This document shows positions 6,862 to 14,013 of a stretch of 14,013 nucleotides of DNA, one piece after another; position 1 is the first letter of the stretch, and the number at the start of each line of letters is the position of its first letter. The notes under the pieces were generated by a model, which ran no database searches, was not told where the DNA came from, and was given only the letters and a program-made list of their open reading frames with translations. Source of the DNA: Desulfuromonadaceae bacterium (GTDB lineage Bacteria; Desulfobacterota; Desulfuromonadia; Desulfuromonadales; SZUA-401); contig QKBP01000116.1 of the NCBI GenBank assembly GCA_003246035.1, positions 1-14,013 on the forward strand, written 5' to 3'. The position numbers were made by a program, and so were the translations under genes.

Positions 6862-7929
6862 TCACTCTTCGTCGCGCTGCCTTCTCTTGTCCGTCATCAC
6901 GCGCTTGACCATCCGACCGAAGTTGCGCTCCTGACGACGTTTCTCCACCAGGGTCTGGGCCAGGCGTGCCTGCTCGTCCCGCAGCTTGAGGTAGTTCGCA
7001 AGGCGTCGCTCGTCGAGTTCCCCCCGCTCGGCGGCGGCGAGAATCGCGCACCCCGCCTCCCCCTGGTGACGGCAGTCACTGAAACGGCACTGCAGGGCGA
7101 GCTCCTCGAGGTCTTCGAACAGGGTGGCGACCCCTTCATCGCAGTCGCTCAGCTGCAGTTCGCGCATCCCCGGGCTGTCGAGCAGCAGCCCCCCCTCGGG
7201 GAGGAGGTGCAGGCTGCGACCGGTCGTGGTATGGCGCCCCTTGTCATCCCCGGCCCGGATCTCTCCCGTGAGCTGAACCTCCTGCCGGCACAGGGAATTG
7301 ACCAGCGTCGACTTGCCAACCCCCGACGACCCGACCAGGGCCGCGGTCTGCCCGCGCTGAAGCCATGGCTTCAACGCCACGACCGCATCGGGCTGGCGCG
7401 CGTCGAGCGCCACAACCTCGAGGCCGGGGCGCAAGGTGCGGGCCTGCGCCACGTAGCTCGCGGGCCCGTCGCACAGGTCGGTCTTGGTCAGCACCAGTAC
7501 CGGCTCCACGCCGGCGTTCAAGGCCAACGCCAGGTAACGCTCGATGCGGGAAAGGTTGAAATCCTGGTTGCACGAGGTCACCACGAACAGCGTATCGACA
7601 TTCGCGGCCATCAGTTGCACCCGGGTCTCGCGCCCGGAGGCCATGCGCCTGAACAGGCTCTTGCGCGCGAGGATCCGCAGGGGGTCACCGCTCTCACGGT
7701 CGAGCAGCAGCCAGTCACCGACGGTGGGGAGTTCCTCCACGTCAAACCGCTGCCACGCCGGCGGCATCGCCGCCTGGCGTGCGCCGTCTTCCCCGACGAT
7801 GTCGAGCAGGTGACGGCTGAGGGAGAAGACCCGAGCCGGGCGCGTCACGGTGAGTTCCGCGAGCTCCAGCTGTTGCTGGAAGAAATGGCTCCAGCCGAGT
7901 TCGTCGAGTCGCGGTAAGGGATCGGGCAT
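6862..7929 (-). CDS. rsgA: Ribosome small-subunit-dependent GTPase A
   Basis: A late 30S ribosome assembly GTPase (YjeQ). The 355-residue protein shows the circularly permuted GTPase order of the family: G4 as TKTD at residues 149-151 region, then the P-loop GSSGVGKST at 200-208, TTTGR at about 234, and DSPGMR (G3) at 251. The zinc site follows with C281, C286, H288 and C294, and a basic C-terminal tail that would contact rRNA. The N-terminal OB-fold region is longer than in minimal homologues and begins PRLDELGWSHFF, a form common in a large RsgA subgroup. Start supported by GAGGAAACG directly before the ATG. It is downstream of the transglutaminase gene across a 55-base gap holding a 9-bp inverted repeat. 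Confidence 0.96.
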   Translation of the reverse strand: MPDPLPRLDELGWSHFFQQQLELAELTVTRPARVFSLSRHLLDIVGEDGARQAAMPPAWQRFDVEELPTVGDWLLLDRESGDPLRILARKSLFRRMASGRETRVQLMAANVDTLFVVTSCNQDFNLSRIERYLALALNAGVEPVLVLTKTDLCDGPASYVAQARTLRPGLEVVALDARQPDAVVALKPWLQRGQTAALVGSSGVGKSTLVNSLCRQEVQLTGEIRAGDDKGRHTTTGRSLHLLPEGGLLLDSPGMRELQLSDCDEGVATLFEDLEELALQCRFSDCRHQGEAGCAILAAAERGELDERRLANYLKLRDEQARLAQTLVEKRRQERNFGRMVKRVMTDKRRQRDEE

Positions 7930-7942
7930 CGTTTCCTCGCAT

Positions 7943-7976
7943 CAGCGCGTGTTTGCGGTACCATAACCACGCGCTG
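7943..7976. repeat. Perfect 9-bp inverted repeat between two minus-strand genes
   Basis: CAGCGCGTG at 7943-7951 is exactly complementary to CACGCGCTG at 7968-7976, with a 16-base loop. It lies in the gap after the transglutaminase stop and just before rsgA. There is no U-run after it, so it may be a processing or stability hairpin or an operator, rather than a terminator. Confidence 0.6.
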
Positions 7977-7984
7977 CGAGGCTG

Positions 7985-9007
7985 TCAATCTCCCGAACCG
8001 ACCCGGTAGCGAATCGAATAGCGGAAACCCTGCGGATCGAGCCAGTCGAGGGTGCGTCCGTCGACCTGGGCGAAGGGGTACATCAGGTAATTGACCGGCT
8101 CGCCGAGCTGCGCCGGGCTGAGCTGCAGGTCGCGCCCTTCCCCGAGCTTCACCCGGTAGGGATCGAGCCCTCCCCAGAAGTATTCCCGCAGTTCCGCGGT
8201 ACGCGGCGCGTCGAGTTCCAGCCCTTCCTTGAGCATCAGCTTGCGCACGTCGGCCGGGTCGATGGCCACCCAGCCGTAGCCCGGGAGAAAGAACTCCGCC
8301 CAGCAGTGTTGCCAGGTGGTGACCTCCTGTCCATCCTCTTTCCCCAGGCGAATGCCGAACACCTCGCGGGTCGGAACTCCGGCAGCACGGGCCAGGGCGA
8401 CGAAGACCGAGCTGATGTCGGCACACTTTCCACCCGGCTTGTCGAGGAAGGTACAGACATCCCCCTTGCCGCAGCCACGCGTCTCCGGGTCACGGTAGGT
8501 GTTCTCGACGGTCCAGTCGTAGACGGCGCGGGCCTTTTCGAGTACGCTCTGTTTGCCGGCGGTAATCGTGCGCGCGAGCTCGCCGACCGGACCATCGAGC
8601 GGGCCGAGGCTGGTGGGCGCCAGGTAGAGGGCGTAGTCGGACGGGTTCCAGGCCGGCTCTTCGCGCGGCAGGGAACGCTGGGCGACCTCGCGCCGCGTAA
8701 CCTCGTAGGACAGCTCGAGCGTCCGCTGCTTCTTCCCGGCGGCCCAGACGACGTGCAGCATCGGCGTACGATGAACCCGGTCGACGTAAACCGCCGCCTG
8801 ATCGTAATTGCCCTGGTAACGCATCTCGCTGATCAGCTGATCGGCGTCACTCAGAGGATACGGGATCCACAGATGGGCTTCTTTGCCGGGGTTATGGGCG
8901 GAGAGATCGAAACTCCAGGCGAGGGTTCCTGAGGCTTCGGAGGCCAGGGCGATCCCGCCTCCCAAACTTCCGAGCAGCAACAGTGATACAAGTACGGTTC
9001 TAATCAT
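7985..9007 (-). CDS. Exported transglutaminase-like cysteine protease-fold protein
   Basis: A 340-residue protein with a signal peptide (residues 1-22, MIRTVLVSLLLLGSLGG through ALA), so periplasmic. The transglutaminase core lies at about 155-255: PGGKCADISSVF with the catalytic Cys195, WQHCWAEFFLPG with His234, and GWVAIDPAD with Asp250. The preceding region (30-130) is a beta-rich domain common in this superfamily. Such bacterial proteins usually act as peptidases or amidases, not cross-linkers; the substrate is unknown. The ATG at 9007 is preferred over the TTG at 9013 because GAGG lies six bases before it. Two extra cysteines (C179, C185) near the active site could form a disulfide. Confidence 0.9.
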   Translation of the reverse strand: MIRTVLVSLLLLGSLGGGIALASEASGTLAWSFDLSAHNPGKEAHLWIPYPLSDADQLISEMRYQGNYDQAAVYVDRVHRTPMLHVVWAAGKKQRTLELSYEVTRREVAQRSLPREEPAWNPSDYALYLAPTSLGPLDGPVGELARTITAGKQSVLEKARAVYDWTVENTYRDPETRGCGKGDVCTFLDKPGGKCADISSVFVALARAAGVPTREVFGIRLGKEDGQEVTTWQHCWAEFFLPGYGWVAIDPADVRKLMLKEGLELDAPRTAELREYFWGGLDPYRVKLGEGRDLQLSPAQLGEPVNYLMYPFAQVDGRTLDWLDPQGFRYSIRYRVGSGD

Positions 9008-9042
9008 CTTCAACCTCGATTGTGTGGATTAAAAACAGGGAC

Positions 9043-9069
9043 TCTATAGTTATCCCCCTCCACGGTCAA
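9043..9069 (-). promoter_or_regulatory. Possible promoter of the transglutaminase gene
   Basis: On the minus strand TTGACC (9069-9064) is followed by TATAGA (9048-9043). The gap is 15 bases, one or two short of ideal; using TTTGAC as -35 gives 16. The start codon lies about 36 bases further on. Confidence 0.4.
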
Positions 9070-9135
9070 ACATGAAATATCGATCCAATCTATAACCTGC
9101 ATCACATATCCCGATCTAACCGCGAAAGGATTGCC

Positions 9136-9591
9136 ATGAACATACTCGTCATCCTGCTTCTGGCCATCGTCGCCGGGGGCCTGACGGCAGTACAGGGTGC
9201 CTTCAATGCCAACCTGGGGAAGCTGCTCAGCCACCCGCTCCAGGCGACGCTGATCTCGTTCGGCGTCGGCACGCTCGGAACGCTTGCGACCATCACCCTG
9301 ACGGGTGCGGGCCTCCCGGCGGCCGGTCGACTCTCCGTGATCCCCCCGTATCTGTTTCTCGGTGGACTTTTCGGCGCCCTGTTCATCACCGCGACCATCC
9401 TCTTCATCCCCAAAATCGGCGTGGCGAGCATGCTCGTGGCAGCGCTGCTCGGCCAGATGCTCGTCTCGCTCGTGCTCGATCATTACGGACTGTTCGGCCT
9501 GCCGGTTCATCCCGCCACCCTGCATCGGTTCGCCGGAGTCGTTCTGGTGCTTCTCGGCCTTTATCTGCTCAGCGCACCGGCAGCCAACTGA
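9136..9591 (+). CDS. YdcZ-type (DUF606) small membrane protein, DMT superfamily
   Basis: A 151-residue hydrophobic protein with about five membrane segments, roughly residues 1-22, 35-58, 70-90, 95-118 and 128-148. The pattern AGGLTAVQGAFNANLGK near the N-terminus and GLFGALFITATILFIPKIGVA in the middle (broken here by short polar positions) fit the YdcZ family, which is half the size of EamA transporters and is thought to dimerise. Substrate unknown. AAAGGA lies six bases before the ATG. It is divergent from the transglutaminase gene. Confidence 0.85.
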   Translation: MNILVILLLAIVAGGLTAVQGAFNANLGKLLSHPLQATLISFGVGTLGTLATITLTGAGLPAAGRLSVIPPYLFLGGLFGALFITATILFIPKIGVASMLVAALLGQMLVSLVLDHYGLFGLPVHPATLHRFAGVVLVLLGLYLLSAPAAN

Positions 9592-9863
9592 CTTGACCAC
9601 CTACGGCAGACGCAGTACTTTCGCCAGGTATTGCAGGCGCACCCTGGAGAGCCAGTGAGAGACTCGCTGAGCAGCGGGCTGATCGGGGGAGAGCGAACCG
9701 GAACCCCCTTGCTGAGTGGGCTGATGAGGCAACCCTACGTCACCCTTGCCGGTGTGGCCGAATGGATCCCGGGTTGTCACCCCGGCGATACCGGCATCGG
9801 CTCGACACGACCCTTCACCAATGCGCGGCCTGGCCAACCGGCCGCTTCCCTTTGAGGACCGCC
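9592..9863. other. 272-base gap with imperfect repeats and alternative stems, no gene seen
   Basis: No convincing coding frame: the frames present lack ribosome-binding sites and read as low-complexity Pro/Gly/Arg. Visible structure: an imperfect repeat, GCTGAG...GGGCTGAT, at 9666-9687 and 9711-9730; a GGGGG/CCCCC stem (9685-9689, 9704-9708); and stem GGCAA/TTGCC (9728-9732, 9746-9750). The last overlaps and excludes a second stem, GCCGGTG/TACCGGC (9748-9754, 9789-9795), which encloses CCGGG/CCCGG (9769-9773, 9781-9785). It could be a structured leader of the phospholipase gene or decayed sequence. Confidence 0.45.
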
Positions 9864-10433
9864 ATGCCACGACCGCTAGTCATCACCCTGCTCCTCCTCG
9901 TGCTCTGCGCCGCCCCGCTGCAGGCGGAGCTGGCGATTGACAACGCCGCCCACCGCACCCTCGAGGCACAGGGGATGTCGTGGCTGCAACATACCCGCGC
10001 TCTCCATCCCGACGCGATCGCCCCGTTCACAAGTGACGGCTGCAGCGGCGGCCTGTCTGCCGGCTGGGAACTGCTGGCGGAGAGCTCGGAACCGTTTCGC
10101 GAGCGCTACGGTGACCACCCCCCCTGGGAGGCCTGCTGCGTCGACCACGACCGCCTCTACTGGCTGGGAGAGACCGAACACGGCTACGACCTGCGCCACG
10201 GCGCTGACCAGGACCTCCGGGACTGTGTTCGTGAGACCGGCGAACTGCAGGCCGATGAGTTGGCGGAGACGCTCGGCAAACAGCCGGAGGAGATCCGCCG
10301 GCTCTTCAACCAGGCGGCCGAACTGATGTACGTGGCGGTTCGCCTCGGCGGCGGCCCCTGCACCGGGATGCCCTGGCGCTGGGGGTACGGCTGGCCGCAG
10401 TGCCGCCTCCCCGTTCCCGCGAGCCGGGACTGA
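9864..10433 (+). CDS. Secreted phospholipase A2-like protein
   Basis: A 189-residue protein with a signal peptide ending LQA at residue 21, so exported. SDGCSGG (58-63) resembles the calcium-loop region, and ACCVDHDRLYW contains Cys91-Cys92, His95, Asp96 and Tyr99 in the CCxxHDxxY active-site spacing of phospholipase A2. These imply hydrolysis of phospholipid acyl chains, but the rest of the fold is unlike the animal enzymes and activity is not proven. Further cysteines (60, 133 region, 170 region, 182 region) could form disulfides. The start at 9864 has GAGGA six bases ahead. The next gene begins seven bases after the stop, suggesting one transcript. Confidence 0.8.
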   Translation: MPRPLVITLLLLVLCAAPLQAELAIDNAAHRTLEAQGMSWLQHTRALHPDAIAPFTSDGCSGGLSAGWELLAESSEPFRERYGDHPPWEACCVDHDRLYWLGETEHGYDLRHGADQDLRDCVRETGELQADELAETLGKQPEEIRRLFNQAAELMYVAVRLGGGPCTGMPWRWGYGWPQCRLPVPASRD

Positions 10434-10440
10434 CACTGCG

Positions 10441-11322
<882 letters not shown>

Positions 11323-11371
11323 CCCCTCGCAGGCCCGGCGCACCCGACCACGACTGGACTCGAAATAGTCA

Positions 11372-11399
11372 TTGACGAGAAAAACAGCTCTGGTAGCTT
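11372..11399 (+). promoter_or_regulatory. Possible promoter of the lipoprotein operon
   Basis: TTGACG at 11372-11377 is a good -35 box. The -10 box is less clear: TAGCTT (11394-11399) at 16 bases or GCTTAT (11396-11401) at 18. The region is AT-richer than its surroundings and is about 40 bases before the start codon. Confidence 0.4.
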
Positions 11400-11439
11400 A
11401 TAGGAGCCAAACAAACCTCTGCCCCTATGGAGATTGCCG

Positions 11440-12426
11440 ATGCCGACTCGATGTCTCGCACCTCTAGCCGTTCTCGTGTTCTTTCTTGCCGGTTGCGCCA
11501 CCATGACCCAGCAGGAGATGCATTCGACCCCGGGAGGGTCCTCACCGGTTGTCAGCGCTACGCTTCAAGCGCCCGGCTCAGACAATCCGGCCGGCCTAAA
11601 GCGCAAGGTGGCGATCGGGCGCTTCAGCAACGAAACCCGTTACGGTCAGAGCTTTTTCGTCGACGAGCAGAACGACCGGATCGGGAAGCAGGCGATGGAC
11701 ATCCTCTCCACGAAGCTCTTCGAGACCGGCAGGTTCATCATGCTGGAACGCGCCGATCTCGACAAGATCGCGAAGGAACTCGACATGCAGGGGACCGGCT
11801 CCCTGCGCAACGCCGCCGACTACCTGATCCTCGGCTCGATTACCGAATTCGGGCGCAAGGAAGTCAGCGACGTCGGGATCTTCAGCCGGGTCAAAAAACA
11901 GGAGGCCTTTGCCAAGGTCCACATCCGGATCGTCGACGTCAGCACGGGCCAGATCATCTACTCCGAGGAAGGGAAGGGGACCGTTTACAGCGAAGCGGGG
12001 ACGGTGTTCGGCGTCGGAAGCCGAAGCGGCTACGACAGCCAGCTCAACGACCAGGTCATCGAGGCCGCCATCTCCGACCTGGCCTCCAACATCATCGAGA
12101 ACATGCTCGACAAGCCCTGGCGCGGCTACATCCTGGGGTACGAGGACGGCTACCTGATCACGTCGGGCGGCAAGAGCCAGAACCTCAAGACGGGAGACCT
12201 GTTCGACGTCGTCAAGGAGGGAAAGAAGGTCAAGAACCCCCAGACCAACACCACGGTCACCTTGCCCGGCAAGACCGTCGCGACGATCGAAATCGTCCAG
12301 ACTCTTGGCGACACCGTGGATGCCGAAGTCTCCCTGGCCTCTGTCACGGGGGGGGATCTCGCCCCCTACATCGCCAGCAAGAACTTCTCCACCCTCTACA
12401 TGCAGCCCCATAAGGAGGACAAGTGA
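11440..12426 (+). CDS. CsgG/HfaB-type outer-membrane lipoprotein
   Basis: A 328-residue lipoprotein: the signal ends LAGC with Cys19, followed by Ala, consistent with the outer membrane. The CsgG domain starts near residue 50 (KVAIGRFSNETRYG) and shows the usual LSTKLFETGRFIMLERADLDKI (broken by variable positions), then DYLILGSITEFG and a transmembrane-hairpin region. CsgG forms secretion pores for curli; HfaB is related. The C-terminal 100 residues (from about WRGYILGYEDGYL) form an added domain not needed for curli export. No curli subunits are nearby, so the cargo is unknown. The start is the ATG at 11440, with GGAG seven bases ahead; the TTG at 11434 is too near it. First gene of four overlapping lipoprotein genes. 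Confidence 0.9.
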   Translation: MPTRCLAPLAVLVFFLAGCATMTQQEMHSTPGGSSPVVSATLQAPGSDNPAGLKRKVAIGRFSNETRYGQSFFVDEQNDRIGKQAMDILSTKLFETGRFIMLERADLDKIAKELDMQGTGSLRNAADYLILGSITEFGRKEVSDVGIFSRVKKQEAFAKVHIRIVDVSTGQIIYSEEGKGTVYSEAGTVFGVGSRSGYDSQLNDQVIEAAISDLASNIIENMLDKPWRGYILGYEDGYLITSGGKSQNLKTGDLFDVVKEGKKVKNPQTNTTVTLPGKTVATIEIVQTLGDTVDAEVSLASVTGGDLAPYIASKNFSTLYMQPHKEDK

Positions 12427-12722
12427 TGCGACTTCCGACGATCTTGACGATACTGGCCGTGCTGCTGGTTTCCGGATGCGGGTACAAATCCGGCGTGACC
12501 AATCCGGAGCAGAGGGCCTATCTGTACTTTACCGGCGACACCACGAACATTTCCGTCTCGGTCGATCACGGTGAGCACTTCACGGTTCTCCCCGGACGGG
12601 ACCACCAATACGCCATCCCTCCCGGGAAACACACCGTTCGCGTGTTTCGCGGCGGCGAACTCGTCAGCGAACGTGAGGTTTATGTCGGTGACGGGATTGC
12701 CAAAGAGATCGGGGTCAACTGA
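12426..12722 (+). CDS. Small lipoprotein with PEGA-like domain
   Basis: A 98-residue lipoprotein, lipidated at Cys18 (LLVSGC). Its start ATG overlaps the CsgG stop by one base (TGATG), and AAGGAGG lies seven bases upstream, the best ribosome-binding site of the operon. The mature part is short beta strands with the pattern IPPGKHTVRVFRGGELVSE, like PEGA-type surface domains that bind carbohydrate or peptidoglycan; this likeness is by eye only. It ends just one base into the next gene. The CsgG-DUF4810-DUF799 trio elsewhere normally lacks such a gene between its first two members, as far as I recall. Confidence 0.82.
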   Translation: MRLPTILTILAVLLVSGCGYKSGVTNPEQRAYLYFTGDTTNISVSVDHGEHFTVLPGRDHQYAIPPGKHTVRVFRGGELVSEREVYVGDGIAKEIGVN

Positions 12723-13102
12723 TGACACCGCTGCGTCTGATGTTCGTTCTTGCCGCGCTGGGGGGACTCGTCGTGACGGGCTGTGCGCCAACCGCCCCTT
12801 CCCTCTACAACTTCGACACGTACAGCGAAAGCTACTACGCCTTCAAGAAGAACCTGAGCGAGGAGTCGGCTTTGCAGATGCAGAAGTCGATTGAAGACGC
12901 GATCGAGAAAAAGCAGGAAAGCCGCTCCGGGCGCGTCCCGCCCGGGATGTACGCCAACCTCGGCTATCTCTACCTCAAGTCCGGAAACGCCAAGGAAGCG
13001 CTCGCAAACTTCGAACGGGAAAAAGCGACCTACCCGGAGTCGGCGCACTTCATGGACCGGGTTATCCGGAAAGTTGAGCTTGCGGAAGGGAGCGAGAAAT
13101 GA
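12722..13102 (+). CDS. DUF4810-like lipoprotein
   Basis: A 126-residue lipoprotein, signal ending VVTGC with Cys21. The mature sequence has the family features: SLYNFDTYSESYYAFKK near the start, a charged helix (LQMQKSIEDAIEKKQ), PPGMYANLGYLYLKSGN and KEALANFEREKATYPES, a TPR-like helical pair. It overlaps the previous stop by one base (TGATG) and the next start by four (ATGA), so translation is coupled. Its function is unknown, but DUF4810 genes occur next to CsgG-like and DUF799 genes and are likely parts of one envelope complex. Confidence 0.88.
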   Translation: MTPLRLMFVLAALGGLVVTGCAPTAPSLYNFDTYSESYYAFKKNLSEESALQMQKSIEDAIEKKQESRSGRVPPGMYANLGYLYLKSGNAKEALANFEREKATYPESAHFMDRVIRKVELAEGSEK

Positions 13103-13791
13103 AACGGCTGTACGCGTACGCCCTCATCCCTGCATTGCTGCTCGGTTTGACGCTGGCTGGCTGCGCCATCCCGCAGAAGGTGACCAAAGGGGAAGAATTC
13201 CCGCTCATGTACCAGGAGGCTCCGCGCTCGATCGTCATCCTCCCCCCCATGAACGAGACGACCGCCGCGGAAGCCAAGGATTACTACATGACCACCATCG
13301 AGCAGCCTTTTGCCCAGGTGGGGTACTATGTCTTTCCGGTCGAGATGGTCAGCGACATCATGAAGCAGGAAGGGGTCTACGACACCGAACTGCTCTACGA
13401 CCTCCCCCTCGCCAAGTTCTACGAGTATTTCGGCGCCGATGCCGTGCTGTTTTCCCACATCAAAAAATGGGACGTCAGCTACGCCGTGCTGGCCTCCAAC
13501 CTGACCGTCTCGATCGAATCGGAGATCGTCTCCACCAGGACCTCGCAGAAGCTCTGGAGTTACACGGGGACCGTCGTGGTCGATCTAAGCGGTGGAGACA
13601 CCGGAGGAGGCCTCGGGGGACTGATCGCCAAGGCGATCGTGACCGCGATCAATACGGCCTCGGCCGACTACGTCAAATATGCTCGCGTTGCCAACACCCG
13701 TCTCATCTACACGCTCCCCGCGGGCCCCTACCACGAAATGTACCAGCTGGACCAGGGCGTCCAGATCGTCGACCAGACACCCCGTCACTAG
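13099..13791 (+). CDS. DUF799 / GNA1162-family lipoprotein
   Basis: A 230-residue lipoprotein, signal ending LTLAGC with Cys22. The mature domain begins near residue 42 with APRSIVILPPMNETTAAEAK, then YYMTTIEQPFAQVGYYVFPVE, DAVLFSHIKKWDVSY and a Gly-rich SGGDTGGGLGGL segment, as in the DUF799 family that includes meningococcal GNA1162. The fold has a TolB-like N-terminal feel, as has CsgG. It starts inside the previous gene (ATGA overlap) with GGGAG upstream and ends the operon. Function unknown; probably part of an outer-membrane assembly or export structure with CsgG. Confidence 0.9.
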   Translation: MKRLYAYALIPALLLGLTLAGCAIPQKVTKGEEFPLMYQEAPRSIVILPPMNETTAAEAKDYYMTTIEQPFAQVGYYVFPVEMVSDIMKQEGVYDTELLYDLPLAKFYEYFGADAVLFSHIKKWDVSYAVLASNLTVSIESEIVSTRTSQKLWSYTGTVVVDLSGGDTGGGLGGLIAKAIVTAINTASADYVKYARVANTRLIYTLPAGPYHEMYQLDQGVQIVDQTPRH

Positions 13792-13814
13792 ACCCATCAT
13801 CACGTCACGCAAAT

Positions 13815-13846
13815 GCAAAGGGCCGGATGTTCATCCGGCCCTTTGC
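13815..13846. terminator. Hairpin terminator between lipoprotein operon and aroC
   Basis: GCAAAGGGCCGGAT (13815-13828) pairs perfectly with its complement at 13833-13846 around GTTC. The U-runs on both sides are only moderate, but the position between two convergent genes and the 14-pair stem make a bidirectional terminator likely. Confidence 0.8.
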
Positions 13847-13862
13847 TTCGAGAAACGTTCCG

Positions 13863-14013
13863 TCAACCGCGCATCTTTTGGCGCAACGCCAGATCGAGCA
13901 GCACCAGCGCCGCCATGCTCTCGACGATCGGCACCGCGCGCGGCACCACGCAGGGGTCGTGGCGCCCCTTGGCGGCAAACTCGACAGGCCGTCCCTGGAA
14001 ATCGACCGTCTGC
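13863..14013 (-). CDS. aroC: Chorismate synthase, C-terminal part (cut by window edge)
   Basis: The last 49 codons of aroC, followed by a TGA stop at 13865-13863. The visible part contains [20 protein letters not shown], the conserved C-terminal signature of chorismate synthase, and ends LRQKMRG. The enzyme removes phosphate from EPSP to form chorismate in the shikimate pathway, using reduced FMN. The rest lies beyond the right edge. Its frame was read from the sequence directly. Confidence 0.95.
   Translation of the reverse strand, partial: QTVDFQGRPVEFAAKGRHDPCVVPRAVPIVESMAALVLLDLALRQKMRG

Noticed and set aside
6817..7917. Long plus-strand open frame opposite rsgA
   Set aside because: It is the mirror of a GC-rich gene; the minus strand carries all GTPase motifs and the plus frame shows none.
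9721..9763. Hammerhead ribozyme (CTGATGAG followed by GAA)
   Set aside because: The GAA is followed by T rather than A, and the stem between the two core parts is only three pairs, competing with the better GGCAA/TTGCC stem.
9748..9795. tRNA-like element (GCCGGTGTGGCCGAATGG with a pairing acceptor-like end)
   Set aside because: At 48 bases it is too short, with no anticodon arm, no T-arm sequence and no CCA.
9601..9870. Minus-strand 89-codon frame in the non-coding gap
   Set aside because: No ribosome-binding site, low-complexity composition, overlaps the start of the phospholipase-like gene and resembles no family I know.

Overview
The window reads as chromosomal DNA from a GC-rich, metal- or electrode-respiring bacterium of the Desulfuromonadales type (Geobacter/Desulfuromonas-like). 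That placement is inferred from the gene content: a multiheme porin-cytochrome module, many lipoproteins and a probable selenoprotein. It was not tested by any search.

Left part (1-3959, minus strand): an operon for an outer-membrane electron conduit. A decaheme lipoprotein cytochrome (DmsE/MtrA-like, ten CXXCH) is followed 24 bases later by an MtrB/PioB-type beta-barrel. The barrel frame is interrupted by one in-frame TGA (469-471). Beyond it the same frame stays open for 142 more codons with barrel-like strands and ends in the terminal phenylalanine typical of BAM substrates. A hairpin of bacterial SECIS type lies directly after the TGA. I read this as a selenocysteine codon, giving an 836-residue selenoprotein whose Sec and two nearby Cys lie in a probable cell-surface loop. 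This is the most interesting signal in the window. A further gene of the operon probably starts at base 10. A LysR-type regulator is transcribed divergently, across an AT-rich region with CTAAT/ATTAG half-sites.

Middle (3960-9591): ordinary housekeeping and small genes. They are the LysR regulator, a convergent 98-residue J-domain protein, a 53-residue unknown protein with a good promoter, ilvE with its own promoter and a strong terminator, and then on the minus strand a periplasmic transglutaminase-like protein followed by rsgA. A YdcZ-type membrane protein runs divergently from the transglutaminase gene.

Right part (9592-14013): a 272-base non-coding stretch with several possible stems, a secreted phospholipase A2-like protein, an EamA-type transporter, and a tightly overlapping four-gene lipoprotein operon (CsgG-like, PEGA-like, DUF4810-like, DUF799/GNA1162-like). 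A hairpin terminator separates this operon from the 3' end of aroC, which enters from the right edge on the minus strand.

Together the left module would pass electrons from the periplasm through the outer membrane, while the right lipoprotein operon probably builds an envelope structure of unknown purpose. All family assignments come from motifs read by eye.
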